Origin: Bauldia litoralis
Lineage (GTDB): Bacteria > Pseudomonadota > Alphaproteobacteria > Rhizobiales > Kaistiaceae
Assembly (NCBI RefSeq): GCF_900104485.1
Contig: NZ_FMXQ01000006.1
Coordinates: 124,001 to 188,000 of the forward strand
DNA length: 64,000 bases
Reading direction: 5' to 3'
Numbering within the stretch: the stretch's first letter is position 1; each line of letters begins with the position of its first letter. The translations under genes and the position numbers were made by a program. This document shows, piece by piece, positions 1 to 8,415 of the stretch. The notes beneath the pieces were generated by a model. That model was not told the DNA's origin, did no database searches, and saw nothing but the letters and a program-made list of their open reading frames with translations.

Positions 1-96
1 TTATCGCCATATCCGGATTGCTCCGGCACTGACGAATATAGGGATTCGCGGGCGGGTTGGGAAGGACCGACGCGGCCGCCGCCAAATTCCGCCTGC

Positions 97-531
97 CTAG
101 GCGGCTGGCAGCCGTTCCCAGATGAGCTCGGCGGTAATCTCCCGTCCCTGATGGATAATCGGGTCGGTGCTCAGCACCAGCCGGTCGCCATCGAAGCGGA
201 CATGGCGTTTCTGGCTGCTCCCGACCCAGTTCGGGAAGGAAGAAAGGGTGACGTGGTGGAGGACATGGTCGCCGCGGAATTCGTAGCGGCCGGCATAGGC
301 GATCATCGACTTCATCGCCGCGACATCCTCCTCGGTCGAGCCGCCGGCCATGTCCTCGGTGGCGTAGCGCGGCCGATCGGCCCGGGCGATATGGACCATC
401 ATGTGGCCGTCGCCCGTATAGGTAACAATGCCGATCGCATCCTGCCCGAGCGGATAGACCCTGTCGCCGTCGGCGGTTTCGTTATGCCAGCCTATCAGCC
501 GCCAGGTTCCCGTCAGGGGCGATTCCGTCAT
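97..531 (-). CDS. lipocalin-like domain protein
   Basis: This is a 144-residue soluble protein without a signal peptide. It opens with the GTWRLIGW segment typical of the lipocalin-like domain family (the LTGTWxL...E start), and strand-like segments such as GIVTYTGDGHMMVHI and HHVTLSSFPNWVG follow, as expected of a single small beta-barrel. The ligand and role are unknown. The ATG is preceded on the minus strand by AAGGAC seven bases away, which supports the start. It is transcribed away from the MFS gene, so the 190-base gap holds divergent promoters. The left 96 bases of the window show no gene. The family call is fairly secure; no function can be inferred. Confidence 0.75.
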   Translation of the reverse strand: MTESPLTGTWRLIGWHNETADGDRVYPLGQDAIGIVTYTGDGHMMVHIARADRPRYATEDMAGGSTEEDVAAMKSMIAYAGRYEFRGDHVLHHVTLSSFPNWVGSSQKRHVRFDGDRLVLSTDPIIHQGREITAELIWERLPAA

Positions 532-641
532 CGTTTCTGTCCTTCAATGCGCCGGTCGGCGATCCGGGTTCATGCCGGAATCATAGCAGCTTGCCCATGC
601 CTCGACGGCCATCGCTTGCTGTCGGGCCGGGCGACCCTACA

Positions 642-670
642 TTGCAATGCAGCATTGACCGGGATATTAT
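642..670 (+). promoter_or_regulatory. probable sigma70-type promoter for the MFS exporter
   Basis: TTGCAA (642-647) and TATTAT (665-670) are separated by exactly 17 bases and lie about 54 bases before the MFS start codon. The -35 element sits inside a small palindrome (ATTGCAAT), which could be a repressor site; that part is inference. Confidence 0.5.
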
Positions 671-723
671 ATTTCTTCATTCGTCCGCCTGACCGGCCGG
701 GCACTCCAGAAAGTCATAATCAA

Positions 724-1938
724 ATGGCGAGCTTCGCGCGAAACGCGATTGTTCTCGGGCTGCTTTCGGCTGTCGGGCCGTTTGCGATCGACATGTATCT
801 GCCAGCGCTGCCGGAGATTGGCGCCGATCTCAATGCAGAACCGGGCGTGGTGCAACTCAGTGTCCTGGCCTTTTTCGCCGCGGTCGGGCTCTGCCAGATG
901 ATCTACGGGCCGCTGTCCGACATGTTCGGCCGACGCCGGCCGCTGTTCGTCGGCATGATCCTCTATACCATCGGCGGTATCGGCTGCGCCCTGGCGCCGA
1001 CCATCGAGATGCTGATCGCCATGCGGTTCCTGCAGGGCGTCGGCGCCTGCGCCGGCATGTCGATCCCGCGCGCGGTGGTCCGCGACCTGCACACCGGTCC
1101 GGACGCGGCGCGGCTGATGTCACTGGTCATGCTGGTGTTCAGCGTCTCGCCGATGCTGGCGCCGATGTTCGGCAGCGTGATCAGCGAGTTCGTCGGTTGG
1201 CGCGCGGTGTTCTGGGTTCTCGCGGGCCTCGGCATCCTGGGTCTGACCCTGGCGGTCACGTCGCTGAAGGAAACGCGGCCGCCGGAGGCGCGGATCGCCA
1301 GCAGTTGGGGCTCCGCCTACGGCAATTACGGTCGGCTGCTGCTCGACCGCTATTTCCTCGGCGTGTCGTTCATCGGCGGCTTCGGCATGGCCGCCTTCTT
1401 CTCCTACCTGACCGGCGCGTCCTTCCTGTTCATCGACCACTTCGGGCTGAGCGCGATCGAGTTCAGCATCATTTTCGCCTCTAATGCCTTCGCCTTCATC
1501 GGCACGGCGCAGTTGAACGGCTATCTCGGACGGCGGTTCGGCCTGGCCCGGGTCGTCCTTGCGGCGGCAACGGCCTTCGCCGCCTTCACGATGGTTTTGC
1601 TCGCGCTGACATTCGTCGGTGGGGAAAACCTGTTCGTCCTGTGGTTCATGCTGTTGATCAGCTTCGGCTGCCTCGGGCTGGTTGTCCCGTCGACACTGGT
1701 CCTGGCGCTCGACGACTACGGCAAGATCGCCGGTACCGCCGCGTCGCTGCTCGGCACACTGCAAATGCTGCTCGGCGCGGGCTTCACCGCGTTGGTCAGC
1801 CTGTTCGCCGACGGGTCGCCACGGCCGATGGTGGCAGCGATCGCCGTCTGCGGCGCGATGGCGGCGACGCTGGCCTGGGTGACGCTCGGGCCGCGCAGCG
1901 GCCGCGGTGGCAAGCCGATCCCGGCACCGGCCGAATAA
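724..1938 (+). CDS. Bcr/CflA family multidrug efflux MFS transporter
   Basis: This is a 404-residue inner-membrane drug/H+ antiporter of the major facilitator superfamily, Bcr/CflA subfamily. The start LGLLSAVGPFAIDMYLPALP is the family signature, and the MFS loop motif GPLSDMFGRRRP lies between helices 2 and 3. About twelve hydrophobic segments span the protein. I chose the ATG at 724 because the family begins just there and a promoter lies about 54 bases upstream. The same frame stays open to position 151, but that extension has no hydrophobic or family character and runs antisense to the lipocalin gene. The substrate is unknown; relatives export bicyclomycin, chloramphenicol or sulfonamides. 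Confidence 0.88.
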   Translation: MASFARNAIVLGLLSAVGPFAIDMYLPALPEIGADLNAEPGVVQLSVLAFFAAVGLCQMIYGPLSDMFGRRRPLFVGMILYTIGGIGCALAPTIEMLIAMRFLQGVGACAGMSIPRAVVRDLHTGPDAARLMSLVMLVFSVSPMLAPMFGSVISEFVGWRAVFWVLAGLGILGLTLAVTSLKETRPPEARIASSWGSAYGNYGRLLLDRYFLGVSFIGGFGMAAFFSYLTGASFLFIDHFGLSAIEFSIIFASNAFAFIGTAQLNGYLGRRFGLARVVLAAATAFAAFTMVLLALTFVGGENLFVLWFMLLISFGCLGLVVPSTLVLALDDYGKIAGTAASLLGTLQMLLGAGFTALVSLFADGSPRPMVAAIAVCGAMAATLAWVTLGPRSGRGGKPIPAPAE

Positions 1939-2029
1939 CGATCGATGGGGCGGGGTGGTTGTCCACCCCGGCCCGGCGGAGTCATGCTGCCGGGCGAAGA
2001 TCTGAGTCGGTTGGAAAGGCTGGCCGCAC

Positions 2030-2824
2030 GTGCGCCAATATCTTGACCTGATGCGCCTGGCCCTCGATACGGGCGCGGAAAAAGACGACCGCACCGGCAC
2101 CGGCACCCGGTCGGTGTTCGGCCATCAGATGCGTTTCGATCTGGCCGACGGCTTTCCGCTGGTGACCACCAAGAAGGTCCACCTCAAGTCGATCATCCAC
2201 GAACTGCTGTGGTTCCTGTCCGGCGATACCAACATCCGCTACCTGAAGGAGAATGGCGTCCGGATCTGGGACGAATGGGCGGACGAGAACGGCGATCTCG
2301 GCCCGGTCTACGGCGCCCAGTGGAGGGCATGGCCGACGCCGGACGGCGGGTCGATCGACCAGATTCGCCAAGTGGTTGAGGGCATCCGTTCGAATCCCGA
2401 TTCACGCCGGCTGATCGTCACCGCATGGAACCCGGCCGAGGTCGACGGCATGGCGCTGCCGCCGTGCCACTGCTTCTTCCAGTTCTACGTCGCCGATGGC
2501 AGGCTGTCCTGCCAACTCTACCAGCGTTCCGCCGACATCTTCCTCGGCGTGCCCTTCAACATCGCCTCCTACGCGCTGCTGACGATGATGGTGGCGCAGG
2601 TGACCGGGCTGGCGCCGGGCGACTTCGTCCACACCCTCGGCGACGCCCATCTTTACCTCAACCATATCGACCAGGCCCGGCTGCAGCTCTCCCGTGAGCC
2701 GCGGCCGCTGCCGACGATGACGATCAACCCGGATGTCGGGTCGATCTTCGATTTCGTCTATGGCGATTTCGAACTAGAGGGCTACGACCCCCATCCGCAT
2801 ATCAAGGCGGCGGTGGCGGTTTGA
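2030..2824 (+). CDS. thyA: thymidylate synthase
   Basis: ThyA converts dUMP and methylene-tetrahydrofolate to dTMP and dihydrofolate in the cytoplasm. At 264 residues it matches the E. coli enzyme in length. The nucleophile is Cys146 in [11 protein letters not shown], and [11 protein letters not shown], the phosphate-binding RR in NPDSRRLIV and [12 protein letters not shown] are all present. The start is a GTG at 2030, fixed by the conserved MRQYLDLM start. The stop lies just before the folA start, so dihydrofolate produced here is recycled by its operon partner. Confidence 0.97.
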   Translation: MRQYLDLMRLALDTGAEKDDRTGTGTRSVFGHQMRFDLADGFPLVTTKKVHLKSIIHELLWFLSGDTNIRYLKENGVRIWDEWADENGDLGPVYGAQWRAWPTPDGGSIDQIRQVVEGIRSNPDSRRLIVTAWNPAEVDGMALPPCHCFFQFYVADGRLSCQLYQRSADIFLGVPFNIASYALLTMMVAQVTGLAPGDFVHTLGDAHLYLNHIDQARLQLSREPRPLPTMTINPDVGSIFDFVYGDFELEGYDPHPHIKAAVAV

Positions 2825-2835
2825 GCGGAAAACCC

Positions 2836-3342
2836 ATGGTGTCGATCATCGCCGCGGTGGCGGAAAACGGCGTCATCGGCGCCGATGGGGCAATGCCGTG
2901 GCGGCTCTCGACCGATATGAAGCGGTTCAGGCGGCTCACCACCGGCAAGCCGGTGGTGATGGGACGGAAGACCTACGAATCGATCGGCAAGCCGCTGGTC
3001 GACCGGCTGAACGTCGTGGTCAGCCGGCAGGACAGCTTCCGGCCGGACGGTGTCGCGGTGCGGCCGAGCCTCGCGGAGGCGCTGGCCTTCGCCACCGACA
3101 GGGCCGGCGAGGCGAGCGAGATCGTCGTCATCGGTGGCGGGCAGGTCTATGCGGCGGCAATGGCGCTGGCCGACCGGCTCTACATCACCCATGTCGCGGT
3201 TTCGCCGGAGGGCGATGTTCATTTCCCGGTGATCGACCCGTCTGTATGGCGGGAAACCGCCCGCGAGGAGGTCCCGGCCGGCGAGCGGGATAGTGCGGCG
3301 ACGGTCTTCGCCGTCTATGAGCGGCCTGGCGCCGCCATTTGA
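2836..3342 (+). CDS. folA: dihydrofolate reductase
   Basis: FolA reduces dihydrofolate to tetrahydrofolate with NADPH, regenerating the cofactor used by the thymidylate synthase just upstream. The 168-residue product starts MVSIIAAVAENGVIG and has the MPWRL loop, the acidic active-site residue in LSTDMKRF, and the NADPH-binding MGRKTYES and VIGGGQVY segments. I prefer the ATG at 2836 because the family begins there. A TTG at 2821 overlapping the thyA stop would add five residues and cannot be excluded. It forms a two-gene operon with thyA. Confidence 0.95.
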   Translation: MVSIIAAVAENGVIGADGAMPWRLSTDMKRFRRLTTGKPVVMGRKTYESIGKPLVDRLNVVVSRQDSFRPDGVAVRPSLAEALAFATDRAGEASEIVVIGGGQVYAAAMALADRLYITHVAVSPEGDVHFPVIDPSVWRETAREEVPAGERDSAATVFAVYERPGAAI

Positions 3343-3416
3343 GTTGAAACGCGGCCGGGTCAGCCCCACTTGAAGGCAGTCTGATCCGACGCGCGGAGGC
3401 AGGCTGCCGCGGCGCG

Positions 3417-3445
3417 TTGAAACACCGCTGCAAGTCGCCTATAAC
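3417..3445 (+). promoter_or_regulatory. sigma70-type promoter for hflKC
   Basis: TTGAAA (3417-3422) and TATAAC (3440-3445) are separated by 17 bases, a near-consensus housekeeping promoter. It lies about 70 bases upstream of the hflK start and downstream of folA, so hflKC has its own transcription start. Confidence 0.6.
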
Positions 3446-3516
3446 CCGCGCCTGTTAAAACTGTGCGGAATCGACCGGTTTTCGGGCGGTCCGCTGAAGC
3501 TTCTGAAAGGAGCAAC

Positions 3517-4656
3517 ATGCCCTGGGACAACCAGTCCAGTGGTGGTAGTGGTGGTGGCTGGAAGGGCGGCAATGGCGGCCCCTGGGGCCAGCCACCGCGC
3601 AACACCGGCGGTGGCGGCGGTGGGGGACCCAATCCCCCCGACATCGAGGAATTGCTGCGGCGTAGCCAGGACCGCCTGAAGAGCGTGTTGCCCGGTGGCG
3701 GCGGCGGACGAACCAACCCGCTGGTCATTTTCCTGATCATCGCGGCGGTCGTTGTCTTCGCGGCGTTCCAGTTCTTCACCTTCCGCGTCCAGCCGGACGA
3801 GGTCGGCGTCGTGCTCCGCTTCGGCGAGTATGACCGCCAGGCGCCTTCCGGCCTGAACTTCCGGCTGCCCTATCCGATCGAGACGGTCTTCACCCCGAAG
3901 GTGACCCGGGTCAATCGCATCACCATCGGCCAGGTTGGCGAGGACAGCGGCAGCGCTGGCCGCGACATTCCCGAAGAAAGCCTGATGCTGACGGGCGACG
4001 AGAACATCGTCGATATCGATTTCTCGGTGTTCTGGGAGATCAGCAATGCCCGGGACTACCTGTTCAACATGGAAGATCCGATCGGCTCGATCAAAGCGGC
4101 GGCGGAAAGCGCCATGCGCGAAGTGGTCGGTCGCTCGAACATCCAGCCGCTCCTGACCCAGGCGCGGGCGATCACGGAAACCGACGTGCAGACCCTGATC
4201 CAGCAAACCATGGATGAGTATGGCGCCGGCGTTCAGATCAACCAGGTCCAGTTGCTGAAGGTCGATCCGCCGAGCGAGGTCATCGCCTCGTTCCGTGACG
4301 TCCAGGCGGCTCGCGCCGACCAGGAGCGGTCGCAGAACGAAGCACAGACCTACGCAAACCGGGTGATTCCGGAAGCCCGCGGCCAGGCCTCGCAGATCAC
4401 GGAAGCGGCGATCGCATATCGCGACCGGATCACCAACGAGGCACAGGGTCAGGCGGACCGCTTCACGCAGGTCTATGACAGCTACCGCGTTGCGCCGGAG
4501 GTGACCCGGCAGCGCATGTATCTCGAGACGCTTGAAAACGTCTTCTCCGGAACCAGCAAGGTGATCATCGACCAGAAAGACGGCGCAACCGGCGTCCTTC
4601 CCTATCTGCCGCTCGATTCGCTCGGGCGACGGAACACGACGGGAGGCAACCAATGA
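3517..4656 (+). CDS. hflK: FtsH protease modulator HflK
   Basis: HflK is the membrane-anchored SPFH/band 7 protein that pairs with HflC to form a large cage around the FtsH protease. The product has 379 residues. A glycine-rich cytoplasmic start (about residues 5-45) is followed by one transmembrane segment (LVIFLIIAAVVVFAAFQFF, about residue 69) and then the periplasmic band 7 domain with VGVVLRFGEY. A helical region rich in Ala, Glu and Gln follows. The ATG at 3517 is chosen because AAAGGAG lies about five bases before it; an upstream in-frame ATG at 3463 has no such site. It overlaps hflC by four bases. Confidence 0.94.
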   Translation: MPWDNQSSGGSGGGWKGGNGGPWGQPPRNTGGGGGGGPNPPDIEELLRRSQDRLKSVLPGGGGGRTNPLVIFLIIAAVVVFAAFQFFTFRVQPDEVGVVLRFGEYDRQAPSGLNFRLPYPIETVFTPKVTRVNRITIGQVGEDSGSAGRDIPEESLMLTGDENIVDIDFSVFWEISNARDYLFNMEDPIGSIKAAAESAMREVVGRSNIQPLLTQARAITETDVQTLIQQTMDEYGAGVQINQVQLLKVDPPSEVIASFRDVQAARADQERSQNEAQTYANRVIPEARGQASQITEAAIAYRDRITNEAQGQADRFTQVYDSYRVAPEVTRQRMYLETLENVFSGTSKVIIDQKDGATGVLPYLPLDSLGRRNTTGGNQ

Positions 4657-5831
4657 GGCGCGGACTTTTCGGAGGCATCGGCCTCGCCATCGTCGTCGTT
4701 ATCGGCATCGTTCTTTATCTCAGCTTCTTCATCGTCGACCAGACGCAGCAGGCGCTCGTTTTGCGCTTCGGCGATCCGGTCGACGTCGTGACGACGCCGG
4801 GGCTGAACACCAAGCTGCCGCTGATCGACGACGTGATCTACCTCGACAAGCGCATCCTGGATCTCGATTCTCCGCCGCTCGAAGTCATCGCTTCCGATCA
4901 GAAGCGGCTCGTCGTCGATGCCTGGGGACGCTACAAGATCGTCGATCCGCTGCGCTTCTTCCAGTCGGTCGGCAGCGTCACCACGGCGCAGCAGCGCCTG
5001 TCGGTGTTGCTCAACTCGGCGGTCAGGCAGGTGCTTGGCGACGCGACCTTCATCCAGCTCGTTCGTGACGAACGTGCCGACCTGATGTCGCGGATCACCC
5101 AGCGTGTCGATCGCGAGGCACAGAGCTTCGGTATCGACTTCGTCGACGTGAAGATCAGCCGTGCCGATCTGCCGGAGGCGAACAGCCAGGCGATCTACCA
5201 GCGGATGCAGACCGAACGTCAGCGGGAAGCCACCGAGCTTCGCGCCCTCGGCGAGCAGCAGGCCCGGCGTATCCGGGCCGAGGCGGATCGTACCGCCACG
5301 GTCATCGTCGCCGAGGCTCAGCAGGAATCGGAGCGGGTGCGAGGCGGCGGCGAGGCGGAGCGAAACGACATCTTCGCCAAGGCGTTTGGCGCGGATCCGG
5401 ACTTCTTCGCCTTCTACCGGTCGATGCAGGCCTACGAAAACGGACTTGGCGGATCGTCCGATACCAGCCTGGTGATCTCGCCGGACTCGGAGTTCTTCCG
5501 GTTCTTCAACGATGCCTCCGGGCTCGCGATGGACCCGGCGCTGATCAATCCGCCGGGGCCGGGCGCACCAGCGCCGGCGCCGACGGCGGAGGCCCCGACG
5601 CCTGAGGACACCGCGACGGCGGAGCCGGTCGAACCGGCCGCGCCTGCCGAACCGGCACCCGACGCTGCCATGGACGATACAGCCATGGACGCGGCGCCGG
5701 ATGACGCCACGGTCCCCGCCGCCGACGCGCCCGCCATGGACGCGCCCGCGGCCACCGGTGACGAGCCGGCCGCCGCTCCGACCGAGGACGCGGCCACCGG
5801 CGAACCGGCCGATGACGTCACGATCGAGTGA
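4653..5831 (+). CDS. hflC: FtsH protease modulator HflC
   Basis: HflC is the partner of HflK in the FtsH-regulating complex of the inner membrane. One N-terminal transmembrane helix (IGLAIVVVIGIVLYLSFFIV) is followed by a band 7 domain (QQALVLRFGDPV) and a coiled region containing EQQARRIRAEADRTA. The ATGA overlap with hflK signals coupled translation. At 392 residues it is longer than most HflC proteins (about 300-335). The extra length is an acidic, Ala/Pro-rich tail from about residue 295, with repeated units such as AMDDTAMDAAPDD. That tail is probably disordered and periplasmic. Confidence 0.93.
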   Translation: MRRGLFGGIGLAIVVVIGIVLYLSFFIVDQTQQALVLRFGDPVDVVTTPGLNTKLPLIDDVIYLDKRILDLDSPPLEVIASDQKRLVVDAWGRYKIVDPLRFFQSVGSVTTAQQRLSVLLNSAVRQVLGDATFIQLVRDERADLMSRITQRVDREAQSFGIDFVDVKISRADLPEANSQAIYQRMQTERQREATELRALGEQQARRIRAEADRTATVIVAEAQQESERVRGGGEAERNDIFAKAFGADPDFFAFYRSMQAYENGLGGSSDTSLVISPDSEFFRFFNDASGLAMDPALINPPGPGAPAPAPTAEAPTPEDTATAEPVEPAAPAEPAPDAAMDDTAMDAAPDDATVPAADAPAMDAPAATGDEPAAAPTEDAATGEPADDVTIE

Positions 5832-5837
5832 TAACGG

Positions 5838-5867
5838 AACGGCGGCCCCTAGCGGGGTCGCCGTTTT
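5838..5867 (+). terminator. rho-independent terminator after hflC
   Basis: A 12-base-pair stem (AACGGCGGCCCC with GGGGTCGCCGTT, one G-T pair) closes a four-base TAGC loop and runs into a short T tract. It begins seven bases after the hflC stop codon. Confidence 0.85.
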
Positions 5868-5949
5868 GCCCTAATTCGATCATGATACTTCGGGAGTCGC
5901 GTCGTCCACGTCGCGGCCCCGCGTCGTTTAGAGCTCAGGAGACAGGTCG

Positions 5950-7449
5950 ATGACCGTTCTTGCATCCCTCGGGGCGAAGTCTGGAGCGACCAGACGTTTC
6001 GCCGGTGCCATGGTCGTCGGGCTGGGACTCGTCATCGCCTCGCAAGCGCCGTCCTCGGCGCGCGGCCCGGAATCGGTCGCTGACATCGCGGAAGAACTGC
6101 TCGACGCTGTGGTCAACATCTCGACCAGCCAGACGGTGAGCGGATCGCGCAACGTCCCGGCGCCGAGCATGCCGGACGGTTCGCCCTTCCAGGACTTCTT
6201 TGACGAATTCTTCGACCAGCGCCAGGACGAGGACCGGGGCAGCGCGCGGCCGCGCCGGGTCCAGTCGCTCGGCTCCGGCTTCGTCATTGATTCGTCCGGC
6301 GTGATCATCACCAACAACCATGTCATCGACGGCGCCGACGAGATCACCGTCAATTTCGCCGACGGCTCCAAGCTGACGGCGACGCTGGTCGGCCGCGACG
6401 AGAAGACCGACCTGGCGGTGCTCAAGGTCGAGCCGGAGGAGCCGCTGACGGCGCTCGAATTCGGCGATTCAGAGGTGCTTCGCGTCGGTGACTGGGTGAT
6501 GGCGATCGGCAATCCCTTCGGTCTCGGCGGGACCGTGACCGTCGGCATCGTCTCGGCCCGCAATCGCGACATCAATTCCGGCCCCTATGACAATTTCATC
6601 CAGACCGATGCCTCGATCAATCGCGGCAATTCGGGCGGCCCGCTGTTCGACATGGAAGGCCGGGTGATCGGCATCAATACCGCGATCATCTCGCCGACCG
6701 GCGGCTCGATCGGCATCGGCTTCGCCGTGCCGTCGAGCACCGCGGTCAACGTCATCCAGCAGCTGCGCGACTTTGGCGAGACGCGGCGCGGCTGGCTTGG
6801 CGTACGGATCCAGGAAGTCACCGACGATATCGCCGAGGGCCTGTCGATGGTCGAGGCGGCGGGTGCGCTGGTCGCTGGCGTCACCGATCCGGGACCGGCC
6901 GCCGAAGCCGGAATCGCGCCCGGCGACGTGATCGTCAAGTTCAACGGCCGGCCGGTTGCCGCCATGCACGAACTGCCGCGCATGGTCGCCGACGAGCCGG
7001 TCGGCAAGGAAGTCGAGATCGTCGTCATCCGCAAGGGCGCCGAGCAGAGCCTCAAGGTCAAGCTCGGCCGTCTCGAAGAGGCCGAGGCGGCGGAAGTCGC
7101 GGCCCTTGCCGCGGACGAAGCCGAGCCGGAGCCGGAAGAGCCGGCGGTCGTCACCGGGCCGCTTGGGCTGACGCTCTCCGACCTCTCGCCGGCGATGCGT
7201 TCGAAGTTCGGCATCAAGGACGAGATCAACGGCGTTGTCGTCACCGATGTCGTCGAGGGCAGTGCAGCCGAGGAAAAGCGCGTCCAGGCCGGCGATGTCA
7301 TCCTCGAGATTTCGCAGGAGGCGGTGGATTCGCCGGCGGCGATCGAGGAGCGGATCAACCAGCTCAAGACCGATGGCCGCAAGTCGGCGCTGCTGCTGCT
7401 CGCCAACAAGAATGGCGACCTGCGCTTCGTCGCGGTGAATATCGAATAG
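5950..7449 (+). CDS. degP: DegP/DegQ-type periplasmic serine protease (Do family)
   Basis: This is a 499-residue periplasmic protease and chaperone that degrades misfolded envelope proteins. An N-terminal hydrophobic export segment ends near SSARG (about residue 38). The catalytic triad is visible as His124 (TNNHVIDGA), Asp154 (EKTDLAVLKVE) and Ser228 (INRGNSGGPLF). Two PDZ domains follow, one starting near GWLGVRIQEV and one in the last hundred residues, separated by an acidic Glu/Ala/Pro linker. AGGAGACAGGTCG precedes the ATG. It sits downstream of hflKC, but the terminator in between suggests separate transcription. Which Do paralogue (DegP, DegQ or MucD) it is cannot be decided here. Confidence 0.93.
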   Translation: MTVLASLGAKSGATRRFAGAMVVGLGLVIASQAPSSARGPESVADIAEELLDAVVNISTSQTVSGSRNVPAPSMPDGSPFQDFFDEFFDQRQDEDRGSARPRRVQSLGSGFVIDSSGVIITNNHVIDGADEITVNFADGSKLTATLVGRDEKTDLAVLKVEPEEPLTALEFGDSEVLRVGDWVMAIGNPFGLGGTVTVGIVSARNRDINSGPYDNFIQTDASINRGNSGGPLFDMEGRVIGINTAIISPTGGSIGIGFAVPSSTAVNVIQQLRDFGETRRGWLGVRIQEVTDDIAEGLSMVEAAGALVAGVTDPGPAAEAGIAPGDVIVKFNGRPVAAMHELPRMVADEPVGKEVEIVVIRKGAEQSLKVKLGRLEEAEAAEVAALAADEAEPEPEEPAVVTGPLGLTLSDLSPAMRSKFGIKDEINGVVVTDVVEGSAAEEKRVQAGDVILEISQEAVDSPAAIEERINQLKTDGRKSALLLLANKNGDLRFVAVNIE

Positions 7450-7467
7450 ACCGGCTTCGCCGGTCGC

Positions 7468-8355
7468 TCAGGCCGTGACGAAGTCCGACCGCCGGTAGCC
7501 CTGCATGTAGAGCAGGGCGGTGAGGTCGGCGTGATCGACCCGGGCCGCGGCAATAGCCGCCAGCTTCGGCTTGGCGTGGTAGGCGACGCCGAGGCCGGCC
7601 ACCTCCACCATCGCGATATCGTTGGCGCCGTCGCCGACGGCCATGGTTTGTTCGCGCGCCAGACCGAGGCGCGCGGCCCCGCGCTCCAGCGCCGTCCGCT
7701 TGGCCTCCGGCCCGACGACCGGCTCGGCGACCTTGCCGGTCAGGCGACCGTTTTCCACGAGCAGGCGATTGGCCTCGACGCCGTCGAAACCGATCATCGC
7801 GCCGACCGCTTCGGCAAAGGCGGTGAAGCCGCCAGAGACAAGCAGGCTGGTCGCGCCATGCGCCCGCATCGTCGCGATCAGCGTGCCGGCGCCCGGCATC
7901 GGCGTGATGCGCTCGGCGAGGACCTTGCCGAGGGTCTTGATCGACAGGCCCGCCAGTAGAGCGGCGCGTTCGTGCAAGGCCGGCGCGAAGGCGATCTCGC
8001 CGGCCATGGCGCGCTCGGTCAGTGCCGCGACCTCGGCCTTGAAGCCGGCGAAATCCGCCACTTCGTCAATGCATTCCTGGCCGATCATGGTCGAATCCAT
8101 GTCGGCGACGAGGAGCTTCTTGCGGCGGTGGGCCGCCGGCTGGACGACGAGGTCGACCGGCATGGCGGCGACCAGCCGGGAGAGGGCGGGCGCGTTGCCG
8201 TCGCCGGCGGCCTCGAAGGCGAGATCGACCGCCTCGCCCTCGGCGAGCCAGTCGATGCGCGGGGCGCCGAGGGCGTCGGTCAGGGCGGCAAGGGCCGCGG
8301 TCAGCCCGGCATCGTTGCCGGGCGCCGCGATCAGGGTGGCGACGAATTCGGTCAT
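7468..8355 (-). CDS. serB: phosphoserine phosphatase
   Basis: SerB hydrolyses O-phosphoserine in the last step of serine synthesis. It is a HAD-superfamily enzyme of 295 residues. The nucleophile motif DMDST is at residues 85-89, the SGGF segment carries the conserved Ser of motif II, and VGDGANDIAMV is the metal-binding motif. The N-terminal 80 residues are the usual variable SerB region. It is convergent with the DegP gene, with only 18 bases between the stops, and is followed upstream by the DUF1015 gene on the same strand. Confidence 0.95.
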   Translation of the reverse strand: MTEFVATLIAAPGNDAGLTAALAALTDALGAPRIDWLAEGEAVDLAFEAAGDGNAPALSRLVAAMPVDLVVQPAAHRRKKLLVADMDSTMIGQECIDEVADFAGFKAEVAALTERAMAGEIAFAPALHERAALLAGLSIKTLGKVLAERITPMPGAGTLIATMRAHGATSLLVSGGFTAFAEAVGAMIGFDGVEANRLLVENGRLTGKVAEPVVGPEAKRTALERGAARLGLAREQTMAVGDGANDIAMVEVAGLGVAYHAKPKLAAIAAARVDHADLTALLYMQGYRRSDFVTA

Positions 8356-8415
8356 CCGCGACAGACGGATCCTTTGGTCAGATTGGCAAGAGGCGGGATG
8401 GACGGGGCAGGGCGC

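Noticed and set aside
151..723. N-terminal extension of the MFS exporter frame back to 151
   Set aside because: The extension is antisense to the lipocalin-like gene, has no family similarity, and a good promoter lies inside it at 642-670.
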